Positions 50,694 through 59,444 of a stretch of DNA of 64,000 nt are shown piece by piece. Made by a program: the position numbers and the translations under genes. How positions within the stretch are numbered: position 1 is the stretch's first letter; the number at the start of each line of letters is the position of its first letter. Below the pieces are notes generated by a model. That model saw nothing but the letters and a program-made list of their open reading frames with translations. It did not search any database and had not been told where the DNA came from. The stretch is from Prescottella sp. R16 (GTDB lineage Bacteria > Actinomycetota > Actinomycetes > Mycobacteriales > Mycobacteriaceae), in assembly GCF_030656875.1 (NCBI RefSeq), contig NZ_CP130943.1, forward strand, positions 1,240,001 through 1,304,000. The letters run 5' to 3'.

Positions 50694-50721
50694 ATGGCTA
50701 ATCTAGCCATATGGCTAACTC
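50683..50721. promoter_or_regulatory. Double palindromic operator overlapping the aldehyde dehydrogenase start
   Basis: An 18-bp arm (50683-50700) and its exact complement (50704-50721) around ATC. Each arm itself contains the 14-bp palindrome TAGCCATATGGCTA. The ATG of the aldehyde dehydrogenase (50693-50691) lies in the first copy. Likely target of the TetR protein encoded 2.4 kb away. Confidence 0.85.
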
Positions 50722-50764
50722 ACGTCAAGGGATCAGCCGCTTGGGTTGCGAACAATTTGCAACG

Positions 50765-51835
50765 TCAGGTCACGATGATTGCTCTGCCGAGGACGCGTCC
50801 CTCCTCTAGAGCGGTCACAGCCTCCTGGATCTCTTCGAACTTGTAGGTGTCGGTCACCAGTTGGCCGACGTCGAGACGTCCCGTTGTGTGCCAGTCGCAG
50901 AAACGCCGCAGGCTATCCTGGGTGCAGGTGCCTCCCAGTGTTCCAATCAGCGACTTCTGGTTCCACAGCATGTCGGTAACGTCGACCTCGACGGCGCTGG
51001 GAGGGATTCCGACCAGTGCGACATCTCCACCCCTGCCGAGCCCAGCGATGCCGTTGCGGGCCATCGCCACTGCTTGGCTCACTGTGGCCGGCGCTCCGAC
51101 GCAGTCGATCACCAGGTCGGCTCCGGTGCCGAGGGGGTGGTCGGCCAGGAGTCGATGCACGGCGGATACCGGGTCGACTTCGGAGGCGTTCACTACGTCG
51201 GTAGCGCCGAGTCGGGTGGCGAAATCCAGCTTCTGGTGGCTGACGTCCACTGCGACGATGCGACCTGCGGAGGAGGCGGCGGCTCCGGCGATCGCCGTCG
51301 TGCCGATGCCGCCTATGCCGATCACGACGACCGTACTCTGGGGTCCGACCGGAACGGTATCGGTGACAACGCCGGCGCCCGTGGGTACCGCGCAGCCCAC
51401 GATCGAGATCTCGTTGCTCGCGGCTTCTTTCGGCAATTTCATGACATAGAGCGAGTCCAGCAGCACGTGATCGGCCCAGGTGTAGATCTGCGGCGAGAGC
51501 CAGTCCGGACCGTCCTTCCTGGCGATGAGAGCCTGTTCGGGAAGCCTGCCCTCCGGGTCTCGGGCGGGGATCCACGTGATGAGGACCGGGTCACCCTCGC
51601 TGACGTTGCGAACTTCGGCTCCGGCCTCGACGACCACACCGACCGCCTCGTGACCCAACAGCATGGGGTTCGGGCGCTCCTTCTTCATCCATGTGAGGCT
51701 CGACCGGCACACTCCCGAAGCCTGCACCTCCACGCGCACCTGGTGCGGTCCGGGGGCCGGCAGCGCCACTTCTCGAACTTCCAGAGGTCCGTTGGTCATG
51801 TCCTGGACGACTACGCGCGCAACTCTGCTCGTCAT
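50765..51835 (-). CDS. Zinc-type alcohol dehydrogenase
   Basis: 356 residues, medium-chain dehydrogenase/reductase. Catalytic zinc ligands in SGVCRSS and LLGHEAVGVV; Rossmann motif VVVIGIGGIGTTAIAG. The four-cysteine structural zinc lobe found in many alcohol dehydrogenases is absent; that region reads ITWIPARDPEGRLPEQAL. AAAGGGG precedes ATG 51835. Divergent from the racemase gene across 68 bp holding an operator copy. Proposed to oxidise the alcohol made by the P450. Confidence 0.9.
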   Translation of the reverse strand: MTSRVARVVVQDMTNGPLEVREVALPAPGPHQVRVEVQASGVCRSSLTWMKKERPNPMLLGHEAVGVVVEAGAEVRNVSEGDPVLITWIPARDPEGRLPEQALIARKDGPDWLSPQIYTWADHVLLDSLYVMKLPKEAASNEISIVGCAVPTGAGVVTDTVPVGPQSTVVVIGIGGIGTTAIAGAAASSAGRIVAVDVSHQKLDFATRLGATDVVNASEVDPVSAVHRLLADHPLGTGADLVIDCVGAPATVSQAVAMARNGIAGLGRGGDVALVGIPPSAVEVDVTDMLWNQKSLIGTLGGTCTQDSLRRFCDWHTTGRLDVGQLVTDTYKFEEIQEAVTALEEGRVLGRAIIVT

Positions 51836-51896
51836 GATGTTCCCCTTTCTCGGGAGCCGACTTGCCCGGTGACAAGTCGTGCTCACTGTCATAAAC

Positions 51897-51910
51897 TAGC
51901 CAAATGGCTA
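51897..51910. promoter_or_regulatory. Third operator copy, degenerate, overlapping the racemase start
   Basis: TAGCCAAATGGCTA differs from the TAGCCATATGGCTA sites by one base. The racemase ATG (51904-51906) lies inside it, in the same register as at the aldehyde dehydrogenase start. Confidence 0.75.
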
Positions 51911-53076
51911 ACTTGATGGCAACGGCATCTTCGAAAGGCCCGCTCGCCGGTCGCCGGGTCATCGAGATCGCAGGGAAGGGGCCCGGCCCTTTCTGTGGGA
52001 TGGTGTTGTCCGACTTGGGCGCCGACGTCATCCGGGTCGACCGACTCGGCACCACCTACGCGCCGACGGAGGTCGTGCATCGCGGTCGGCGATCCATTGC
52101 AATCGACCTGAAGTCGGAGCGCGGCGCGGAGCTGGTCCGCCGGCTCGCCTCCACCGCAGACGCTGTGATAGAAGGATTTCGCCCTGGGGTGGCTGAGCGG
52201 CTCGGGATCGGACCAGCCGAGTGCATGGCGTCGAATCGACGACTGGTTTACGGTCGCGTGACCGGATGGGGGCAGTACGGCCCCCGGGCTCAACAGCCCG
52301 GCCACGACATCAACTACCTAGCTGTATCGGGTGCCTTGCATGCCATCGGACGTGCCGCCGGCTCGCCTGTGCCGCCGGCGAATCTGCTGGCCGACTACGG
52401 CGCCGGTGGCATGTTGCTGGCCGTGGGGCTGTGTGCCGCGATGCTGCACGCTGAGGTCAGCGGCTCCGGACAAGTCGTCGACGCAGCGATGCTCGACGGA
52501 ACTGCGCTGCTGACCGCGGCGATGCAGGGTCGGCTCGACGGCGGCACCTGGCGCGATGAGCGCGGCGCGAACCTGCTCGACACAGGGTGCCCCTTTTACG
52601 ACGTTTACGAGTGCGTCGACGGTCGCTTCGTCAGCATCGGTGTACTCGAGCCCAAGTTTCTTGCCGGCCTCGTCGTGGCACTCGGGCTCGCCGAAGAGCT
52701 GGCGCCACTGCCGACGACGCGCGCAGAGTTGGAAGATCCCCGGCACTGGCCGCGGTTCAGGCATGCCTTCGCCCGCGTTTTCGCCAGCCGCACCCGCGAT
52801 CACTGGTGCTCGGTACTCGACTCGGTCGAAACGTGCTTCGCTCCTGTGTTGAGCTTGCGCGAGGCGCGGGAGGATCTGCATGCAAGAGCTCGAGGGATCT
52901 TCGGCCACGCCGCCGGTCCCGGACATCCATGTCCCGCCCCGCGTTTCAGTGGTACACCGCTCTCCCCTCCGCAGGCGGTGAGGGGCCCAGGATCCGATAC
53001 GAGCGAGCTCCTCGGGGAGCTCAATCTGTCTGTCGGCGAAATCGAAGCAATGCTCTGTGACAAAGTGATCGAGTAG
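51904..53076 (+). CDS. Alpha-methylacyl-CoA racemase-like family III enzyme
   Basis: 390 residues, CaiB/BaiF superfamily. It tracks AMACR/MCR rather than CoA-transferases: AGKGPGPFCGMVLSDLGADV, GHDINYLAVSG (catalytic H134), NLLADYGAGG (catalytic D164), QVVDAAMLDGTA, and GVLEPKF (the conserved Glu). Such enzymes epimerise 2-methylacyl-CoA so that beta-oxidation can proceed. The start codon sits in the operator with no ribosome-binding site; ATG 51916 is an alternative. Heads a unit with the TetR gene. Substrate inference: a methyl-branched acyl-CoA. Confidence 0.85.
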   Translation: MANLMATASSKGPLAGRRVIEIAGKGPGPFCGMVLSDLGADVIRVDRLGTTYAPTEVVHRGRRSIAIDLKSERGAELVRRLASTADAVIEGFRPGVAERLGIGPAECMASNRRLVYGRVTGWGQYGPRAQQPGHDINYLAVSGALHAIGRAAGSPVPPANLLADYGAGGMLLAVGLCAAMLHAEVSGSGQVVDAAMLDGTALLTAAMQGRLDGGTWRDERGANLLDTGCPFYDVYECVDGRFVSIGVLEPKFLAGLVVALGLAEELAPLPTTRAELEDPRHWPRFRHAFARVFASRTRDHWCSVLDSVETCFAPVLSLREAREDLHARARGIFGHAAGPGHPCPAPRFSGTPLSPPQAVRGPGSDTSELLGELNLSVGEIEAMLCDKVIE

Positions 53077-53121
53077 CGCCGAGCTCTACCACCCCGCCAA
53101 CCATCCAGCGAAAGGAACCCA

Positions 53122-53685
53122 GTGAGTGACCCGAGGAGTGCTACGCCTCCACAGCCAGACGCGCGTGAGCGACTCATCGCATCTGCGATCAAACTGATGA
53201 GCAGTCAGGCACCCAGCTCGATTACCGGTCGTCAACTGGCCAGCCACGCCGATGTCAATTACGGGCTGATTCATCACTACTTCGGCACTAAATACGACGT
53301 GTTCCGGGCAGCGATCGACCGCCTCGTCCAGACCTATATCGCCGACACGGCATCTACGAGCCAGACCGCCGATCTCTCGGTGGCCACGCTTCGTCGCCAA
53401 CGGTCCGTATGGAAGGTGTTCGCGCAGTTCGCACTCGACGACAAGGCCAGGTCACGGATCAAGTGGCCCTACACTGTAATGCGCCAAGAACTGCGAGATC
53501 TGGCCGGAGAAGAACCGGACCGGGAGCGTCGGCAACTTGCTGCGCTGGATTCGGCTTTCACCTTCGGTTGGGTGGTTTTCGATCCGTTGCTACGTGAGGC
53601 CTACGACCTCGACGAGAGTGACATGGAGGAGGCGATCATCCGCTTCCGGGAGCTCGTGGCAACGCCACGCCGCATCGGTGAGTGA
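53122..53685 (+). CDS. TetR family regulator of the P450 island
   Basis: 187 residues. Helix-turn-helix at about residues 15-60 (RERLIASAIKLMSSQ, RQLASHADVNYGLIHHYFGTK). GTG with AAAGGA upstream. It is 45 bp after the racemase gene and probably in the same transcript, so its expression would be under the same operator. Best candidate to bind TAGCCATATGGCTA. Confidence 0.88.
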   Translation: MSDPRSATPPQPDARERLIASAIKLMSSQAPSSITGRQLASHADVNYGLIHHYFGTKYDVFRAAIDRLVQTYIADTASTSQTADLSVATLRRQRSVWKVFAQFALDDKARSRIKWPYTVMRQELRDLAGEEPDRERRQLAALDSAFTFGWVVFDPLLREAYDLDESDMEEAIIRFRELVATPRRIGE

Positions 53686-53690
53686 TGGTC

Positions 53691-54419
53691 CTACGTCAGG
53701 AGTACGGAGATCCCGCCAACTGCGATGACTGCCACAACCACCATCTTGAACAGCTCGACTCGCATTCCCTGCGCGAAGTTGGTTGCGAGATAAGAAGCTA
53801 CCAACGCAGCCGGGAGCCAACAGGCGGTGGCAATCAGTACAGTCCGTGGTACTACCTCTTGGGTGAACGTAACCACCACTGCCGTCACAGTATTGGAGAC
53901 GACAAAGTACGACGAAAGGTTGGCTAGCGTCGCTATCGTCCCCAAACCTTCACGAGCGAACATCAAGGCCGGTGGGATGCCATTCAGGGAGGCAACCATC
54001 CCCATGACGCCGGATGCGGTACCGACGCCGGCGGTGCTGCCGATACCGAACTGGCGGTCGCTGGCCGGTGTGACTGCCAGCACCAGCGCGGCACCGAGGA
54101 CGAGCACCCCGATCATCCGGCGCAGGTTCTCGGAAGGCAGTACCTCCAGCACCAGCCAGCCGATCACCATTCCGGGGACATAGCCAACGAGGAGTGTCAT
54201 CACCCTCGGAACCTCGACAGCGCGGACGAACCTCAATGCGACTGAAAGGCGGGTACTCGCACCAAGTAAGAGGTTGATCACCACCGCAGTTGGCAGAGGA
54301 ATGCCGAGGAGCAGGAAAAGTGGAGTGGAAACCAGGGCGAACCCGAACCCGACCACGCCGCCGAGTCCGGCTGCTGCGAAGGCGCAGATTGTTCCCAACA
54401 GGAGTTGCTGTGTGCTCAT
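53691..54419 (-). CDS. TauE/SafE family permease
   Basis: 242 residues, about eight transmembrane helices. The two repeat signatures GGVVGFGFALVSTPLFLLLG and VMGMVASLNGIPPALMF mark the TauE/SafE (DUF81) family of anion exporters, some of which move sulfite, sulfoacetate or other organic acids. ATG 54419 is chosen over a weak TTG at 54446. Converges on the TetR gene with 5 bp between stops. Confidence 0.88.
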   Translation of the reverse strand: MSTQQLLLGTICAFAAAGLGGVVGFGFALVSTPLFLLLGIPLPTAVVINLLLGASTRLSVALRFVRAVEVPRVMTLLVGYVPGMVIGWLVLEVLPSENLRRMIGVLVLGAALVLAVTPASDRQFGIGSTAGVGTASGVMGMVASLNGIPPALMFAREGLGTIATLANLSSYFVVSNTVTAVVVTFTQEVVPRTVLIATACWLPAALVASYLATNFAQGMRVELFKMVVVAVIAVGGISVLLT

Positions 54420-54486
54420 GCGGGACCGACTGTTACTTCTGACCAACGGTCTTCCGAAAGTCGCCTGTATACGTCATCGGGCGTGA

Positions 54487-54524
54487 CCGGCGTGGGGTAC
54501 AGCTGGAGCTGTACCCCACGCCGG
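54487..54524 (-). terminator. Strong terminator of the ABC/CoA-transferase unit
   Basis: 18-bp perfect arms (CCGGCGTGGGGTACAGCT and its complement) separated by GG, 70 bp beyond the stop of the CoA-transferase gene and upstream of the TauE gene. Confidence 0.8.
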
Positions 54525-54594
54525 TGGAGGTTGGGCAGCACGGCGTTGTCAGGCGTTCGCCGGGCACCCGAATAATGAGGACTCACCGTGCGAA

Positions 54595-55836
54595 TCAGGC
54601 TTCGCTGCTGCGGTGCGGTAGGAGATGCTCCAAGATCGCCTGGTTGTCACACCCAAGAGGTCGACCGGGGCTCCAGACGCCGCCGGGTTCATTGACGAGT
54701 CGCGGAAGTGCGGCTTGCATGGTGACCTCTCCCAGTTGTGAGTCCGGGACGGTGACGAGGTTGCTTCGCGCGGCAACGTGCTCGTTCTCGACGATGTCGT
54801 GAGCAGTATTGACGGGACCGCAGGCCAGCCCCCGCTCCCGCAGCAGGGGAACAATCTCGGCCAACGTGTAATCGGTGGTGAAATCCGCCACCCGCTTGTC
54901 GACGAGATTGCGGTTGGCCAGACGTTGCTCGAGATCCATACCAGCGAGGTCGCTTGCCCCCATCACCGCCGCGAGCCGCTGCCACATCGCCTCGGTCGAG
55001 GCAGGCAAGACCAACCAACGTCCGTCACTTGTGGGGTAAACTCCGGACGGGCATGCGTAGGCTTGGTCGTTGCCCGTCGCCGACCGGATCTCGCCGGTAG
55101 ATGTGTAGCCCGTGATGAGGTCGTCCATCATTCTCATGACCGGCTCGTAGAGCGCCAGGTCGACAAGCTCGCCTTGTCCGGTAGCTCGCTGCCGGAACAG
55201 TCCCAGCATCGTCGCGTAGGCACCGAAGTATCCGGCAAGGCCATCACCGAGTGGGTAGCCGCTGAACATCGGTTCTCCACCTCGGGGTCCCGAGATTTGA
55301 GTGAGACCGGCGAAGGCCTCCGCGACCCGTGCGAAGCCCGGGTGATCCGCGAGCGGTCCAGTACGTCCGTAGGCGGTGAGGTGCAGCATGACTAGAGAGG
55401 GATTCAAGCCGACCAGTTGATCGTGGTCGAGGCCCCACTTCTGCAGTGTGGGCAATCTGAAGTTGGTGATGAAGACGTCGGCCTGGGCCACAAGTTCGCG
55501 CATCACCTCCCCGTCTTCCTCCAGATGGAAGTCGAGGGCCATGCTGAGTTTGTTCCGATTGGTGGCCTTGTGAAAGAGGGACTGCCCATCCTTGAACGGC
55601 GGGTATCCGCGCAATGGATCACCGCGACCAGGTTGCTCGATCTTGATGACCTGAGCGCCGAAGTCGGCAAGCAGTGTGGCTGCCAGCGGGGCCGCGATCA
55701 GAGTGCTCGCTTCCACCACCCGCACTCCCACGAGGGGGCCGGAGCCGGCGGTGCCGGCCGATGACTGGGCGAACAGTTTGTTCCATGCGCTGGCCGGGTC
55801 GCCGCCGGCAGATAGCTCTCGCTCGAGAGTAGTCAT
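54595..55836 (-). CDS. Family III CoA-transferase
   Basis: 413 residues, CaiB/BaiF superfamily with the transferase-style N-domain (GVRVVEASTLIAAPLAATLLADFGAQVIKIEQPG). The likely catalytic aspartate is D198 in GYPLGDGLAG, in the same context as in formyl-CoA transferase. It would move CoA from a donor to a carboxylic acid. Last gene of the permease-ATPase-binding-protein unit, so the acid is probably what the ABC system imports. ATG 55836; TTG 55851 is an alternative. Confidence 0.85.
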   Translation of the reverse strand: MTTLERELSAGGDPASAWNKLFAQSSAGTAGSGPLVGVRVVEASTLIAAPLAATLLADFGAQVIKIEQPGRGDPLRGYPPFKDGQSLFHKATNRNKLSMALDFHLEEDGEVMRELVAQADVFITNFRLPTLQKWGLDHDQLVGLNPSLVMLHLTAYGRTGPLADHPGFARVAEAFAGLTQISGPRGGEPMFSGYPLGDGLAGYFGAYATMLGLFRQRATGQGELVDLALYEPVMRMMDDLITGYTSTGEIRSATGNDQAYACPSGVYPTSDGRWLVLPASTEAMWQRLAAVMGASDLAGMDLEQRLANRNLVDKRVADFTTDYTLAEIVPLLRERGLACGPVNTAHDIVENEHVAARSNLVTVPDSQLGEVTMQAALPRLVNEPGGVWSPGRPLGCDNQAILEHLLPHRSSEA

Positions 55837-55872
55837 GTTTGCTGATTCCAATCTTCCGACTCGTTTGCTGAC

Positions 55873-56907
55873 TCACTCGGAAAGTGCGGACAGGCACTGC
55901 GCGGAGACGAAATCGCCGTAAGCAGGCATGGTGTCGGTGCCGGCCATGGCCGCTTGCTGCTCCCAGATTTCCTGCGTAAGCACGGGTCCGAAGGTCGTCG
56001 TCTCGAAAATTTCCATGCCACGCTTTTCAGGTTGCTCGAACCAACCCCCCAGCGACTTCCCGAGTTCCTGAGCATTCTGTGGATCCTGCACCCAGTCGTG
56101 CGCCTCTCCGATCGAGGTGCAGAAGGCTGTCACGGCGTCCGGATTCGACTTGACCCAATCGGCTCGGGCGCCGGTCACGCTCTGGAGCATCCCCTTATAG
56201 AGGTCTGTGCTCGACGAGGTGGCGGAAGCACTGGTTAGCACCGTGTAATCTTTGCCCTCTTCGCCGGCGAGGTGCGCCACCTCCGGGAAGAGGACTGCGG
56301 CATCGAACCTGCCCTCCTTGAAGCCGGCCAGGATCGCGGGCACGGAGCCCGCTCCGACGGTCGAGTAGTCTTTGGTATCCAGCCCGGCCTCGCGGGCCGC
56401 GATCTGAGCGAAGTAGTCGATCGTTCCGCCGGGAACCGTTACAGCCACGGTCTTGCCCTTGATCGCAAGCGCGGCGTCAGGGTTGCCCACGTCCATCCCC
56501 TGCGCCATACCAGGGTGAATCACCATCGAGTAGTTGACGTGAGCGCCGCCGGTCAGCGCAACGATCTGACCATCACCAGACTTCATCAACGGCACCATGG
56601 TGGGCGCCGGCAGGTCGGCGATGTCGAGGCTCCCGCCGAGGAGGGCGCTGGTCTGTTGCGGTCCGGCTTGAATGGGTACTAGGTCGACTTCGAGACCGTT
56701 CGCCTCGAAGATCCCCTGTTCCTGCGCCACTTCGGTGAGATAGGACGTGAGAATGGTCGGATAGTAGCCGACGCTGATATGCATCTTGCCGTCAGAACCG
56801 GCCTCCACCGTGCCGTTTCGTCCCTGACCGCCGCAGCCCGTCAGAACCAAGGTAACGGCCGCAGCGATGGCCAGAGGCATCATTCGTTTCGGGGTGGGAA
56901 GTCGCAC
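55873..56907 (-). CDS. ABC substrate-binding lipoprotein, SsuA/NMT1-like
   Basis: 344 residues. Lipoprotein signal with lipobox LTGC, then a periplasmic-binding fold with GYYPTILTSYLTEVAQEQGIF, the start seen in nitrate/sulfonate/taurine binders, and VPGGTIDYFAQIAA. GTG 56907 follows AGGAG with a 6-nt gap. The family also handles aromatic acids and pyrimidine precursors, so substrate cannot be read from it. Confidence 0.9.
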   Translation of the reverse strand: MRLPTPKRMMPLAIAAAVTLVLTGCGGQGRNGTVEAGSDGKMHISVGYYPTILTSYLTEVAQEQGIFEANGLEVDLVPIQAGPQQTSALLGGSLDIADLPAPTMVPLMKSGDGQIVALTGGAHVNYSMVIHPGMAQGMDVGNPDAALAIKGKTVAVTVPGGTIDYFAQIAAREAGLDTKDYSTVGAGSVPAILAGFKEGRFDAAVLFPEVAHLAGEEGKDYTVLTSASATSSSTDLYKGMLQSVTGARADWVKSNPDAVTAFCTSIGEAHDWVQDPQNAQELGKSLGGWFEQPEKRGMEIFETTTFGPVLTQEIWEQQAAMAGTDTMPAYGDFVSAQCLSALSE

Positions 56908-56951
56908 TTGTTTCTCCTGGAGATTGTGCTGGAGGGAGCGGGAGAACCGAG

Positions 56952-57734
56952 TCAGAGGAAGTGACACATCAACTCGCGCCGCAGCGATTGGAAATCGGGG
57001 TGAGTGGTCAGCTCTGCCGATCTCGGGTATTCGAAGGGGACGTTGACCTCGATCGCCACTTGCCCGTCCTTGACGAGAACGACCCGTTGTCCGAGCATCA
57101 GTGCCTCGTTGAGGTCGTGGGTGACGAATATGACGGCTTTTCCGGTCGCTTTCCACATGCCGACCAGTTCTTGCTGAACGGCGAGGCGAGTTTGGGCGTC
57201 CAGTGCGGCGAACGGCTCGTCCATGAGGAGTATGTCCGGCTCCGAGGCCCACGTGCGAGCGAGGGCCACTCGCTGGCGCATGCCCTGGGAAAGTTGCCAC
57301 GGCCACTGCGAGCTTGCATGCGACATGTGGACCATCTCCAGGTAACGCGCTGACTTCTCGCGCCTCTCGTGCCGGGGTTTGCCGCGCAACTCGAGCGGGA
57401 ACTCGACATTCTTCCGAGCTGTCCGCCATGGGATGAGCGCGTCACGGGCGAACATGTAGGACATGCGTTCGCGAGCGTCGCGCGGCTGACCACCCAGCAT
57501 GTCGACCTCACCCGCAGTGGGCTCGACCAAGCCGGCGAGCATGTTGAGGATCGTGGTCTTGCCACATCCGCTCTTGCCTACCAGGACGAGAAATTCCCCC
57601 GGCCGCACCTGAAGATCGACCCCGTTGAGAACGTGTCGCTCGTCTCCGGTGGGAGTGGTGAATACGACATGGACGTCACGAAGGTCTGCGACCGGAGTCG
57701 TCGTCGCGCACTCGTTCTCTGTGGATAGTGACAT
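56952..57734 (-). CDS. ABC transporter ATP-binding protein, SsuB/TauB-like
   Basis: 260 residues from ATG 57734 (GAGGAAA upstream); GTG 57746, overlapping the permease stop, is the alternative. Walker A GKSGCGKT (53-60), signature LSQGMRQRVALAR (one residue off the usual LSGGM), Walker B ILLMDEPFAALD. Energises the importer with the genes on each side. Confidence 0.92.
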   Translation of the reverse strand: MSLSTENECATTTPVADLRDVHVVFTTPTGDERHVLNGVDLQVRPGEFLVLVGKSGCGKTTILNMLAGLVEPTAGEVDMLGGQPRDARERMSYMFARDALIPWRTARKNVEFPLELRGKPRHERREKSARYLEMVHMSHASSQWPWQLSQGMRQRVALARTWASEPDILLMDEPFAALDAQTRLAVQQELVGMWKATGKAVIFVTHDLNEALMLGQRVVLVKDGQVAIEVNVPFEYPRSAELTTHPDFQSLRRELMCHFL

Positions 57735-57742
57735 TGCTTTCC

Positions 57743-58645
57743 TCACTTGTCGGCCGGCTGCTGCCAGCGCAGGATTCGGTTCTCGATGAGACGCATACCG
57801 ACGTTGATCACGCTGGCGATTACGGCCAGTACGAGGAGGATTCCGTAGATGGCCTCCATGCGGAACAACCCGGAGTAGTGAATCGTGAGCTGCCCCAAAC
57901 CGACGCGAGCGCCGATGATCTCGGAGGTCACCACTCCGAGGAGTGAGTAGATGAAACCCAAGCGCAGGCCCGAGAAAATTGATGGGATCGCTACCGGGAA
58001 CAGGATTTTGGTGAAGACTTGCCGTTTGGTTGCGTTCAGGACTTTGGCGAGCCTCAGGACCTCGGGATCAACCGATTTAACGCCCGCCTGTGCCGACGCC
58101 ATGATGAGGAACACGGCGATGCTGAAGCCGAGCGCCACCTTGGCACTCGTGCCGATTCCGAAGTATATGATGAAGACCGGCGCCAACGCGATGCGTGGCA
58201 TCGCGTTGATCGCATCCACATAGGGGCTGATGACCTTCTCGACGCGGGGCAGGAGTCCGATGCTGATGCCGGCTACGACGCCGACAACGGAGGCCAAGGC
58301 GAATGCAGCCAACGTCGCGGCCATGGTGGCGCGAGTAGCCTCCATGAGCTCTCCGTTGCTCGCACTCTCGGTGAGATAGCCCCACACATCGGCGGGCGTT
58401 CGGGACAGTACCGGGGGCACCAAATCCAAAGTCGTGACTGCGTGCCAGGCAGCAACAATGGCTACCAGCACGAGTGCGCGGGCCACGAACAGCGACACCC
58501 AGGAGTTTCCCCATCGAGGTGAGTGCGCGGAGCTGCGGCCTTCCTTTCGCAGTCGCCGCGACAAGGTCATACGTTCGCTGGATGACGAGAGGGGGCGTGC
58601 TGCAGGCCCCCCGCCCGCTCCGCCCGAGAGGGTTGTTGTTGACAC
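57743..58645 (-). CDS. ABC transporter permease, SsuC/TauC-like
   Basis: 300 residues with about six transmembrane helices. The EAA-loop region SVDPEVLRLAKVLNATKRQVF and INAMPRIALAPVFIIYFGIG mark the nitrate/sulfonate/taurine permease family. GTG 58645 is preceded by GGAAGGA; an upstream ATG frame to 58720 is less likely. First gene of the unit, divergent from the second TetR gene. Confidence 0.9.
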   Translation of the reverse strand: MSTTTLSGGAGGGPAARPLSSSSERMTLSRRLRKEGRSSAHSPRWGNSWVSLFVARALVLVAIVAAWHAVTTLDLVPPVLSRTPADVWGYLTESASNGELMEATRATMAATLAAFALASVVGVVAGISIGLLPRVEKVISPYVDAINAMPRIALAPVFIIYFGIGTSAKVALGFSIAVFLIMASAQAGVKSVDPEVLRLAKVLNATKRQVFTKILFPVAIPSIFSGLRLGFIYSLLGVVTSEIIGARVGLGQLTIHYSGLFRMEAIYGILLVLAVIASVINVGMRLIENRILRWQQPADK

Positions 58646-58771
58646 AGATGTTCCTTCCGTGGACTGACTGACGAATGGTGGTGACGAGTGACGAGGAGCG
58701 CCGCGGTCAGGAGGCATCAATCTGCTCGGCGGTCGCTCGGATTCCGGGAAAGCTAGTGCCCAACCGGGAAG

Positions 58772-58784
58772 TTACATTTTGTAA
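58772..58784. promoter_or_regulatory. Possible operator of the second TetR
   Basis: TTACATTTTGTAA, 5-bp perfect arms around TTT, in the 208-bp gap between the ABC permease and TetR start codons. The gap is notably AT-rich here. Confidence 0.5.
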
Positions 58785-58853
58785 TGACAGGATGTTATGC
58801 TCATCACATCAAGTACCGCAAGCCCTCGGCCGGAAAATGTTTGGAGCTTCCAC

Positions 58854-59444
58854 ATGGCGCAGCGCACTCGACGCGACCGATCTCTCACAGACTCGCTGGT
58901 ATTCCAAGCCGTACGCTCGCTCCTCGTACGCGATGGCGTGCTCGCCGGGTTCACCTTCCAGGCCATTGCCGACGAGGCGGGCGTCAACCGAGTGCAGCTG
59001 TACCAGAAGTTCGGCACGAGGCGCGGACTGCTTCGGGCGGCGATCCAGGATCTGATGAACGAGACCAAAGCCGACCGGTCTCGGTATCGAAACCTGCCGT
59101 TCGTGAAGCGGCGCCGGGCAATCTTCGAGCAGGCATTGGCGAATCCGGACGTCACCCGGCTCGAGGCCCTCTTGGCTCAGGATGGGGACGACGCGTACCA
59201 GATCTTCCCCGAGATCGATCTTTCTCGAGCGAACCTGCTCCGTGACTACGAGGAAGGCGCCCTGCCGGAGGACGCCGACGGAGTCGCCTTGCACGTACTC
59301 ACCGCGGCGGCCTACATGGGCTACTGCGTTTTCAGAGACGGATATGCCCGGGATGTCGAGATCGATGCTGAAGAGCTGGATGGTCGCGTGCTGGAGGCTT
59401 TCGAGTACTTGCTCGACCGCGCGTTGACCAAACCCTCACGCTAG
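58854..59444 (+). CDS. TetR family regulator of the ABC/CoA-transferase unit
   Basis: 196 residues. Helix-turn-helix near the N-terminus (FTFQAIADEAGVNRVQLYQKFGTRRGLLRAAI). GGAG lies 8 nt before ATG 58854; an upstream in-frame ATG at 58797 is less likely. Divergent from the importer genes, so it probably regulates them. Confidence 0.85.
   Translation: MAQRTRRDRSLTDSLVFQAVRSLLVRDGVLAGFTFQAIADEAGVNRVQLYQKFGTRRGLLRAAIQDLMNETKADRSRYRNLPFVKRRRAIFEQALANPDVTRLEALLAQDGDDAYQIFPEIDLSRANLLRDYEEGALPEDADGVALHVLTAAAYMGYCVFRDGYARDVEIDAEELDGRVLEAFEYLLDRALTKPSR

Noticed and set aside
54595..55836. Second alpha-methylacyl-CoA racemase
   Set aside because: Same superfamily, but the GHDINY and NLLADY catalytic contexts are missing and the aspartate sits in PLGDG as in transferases, so it was called a CoA-transferase.
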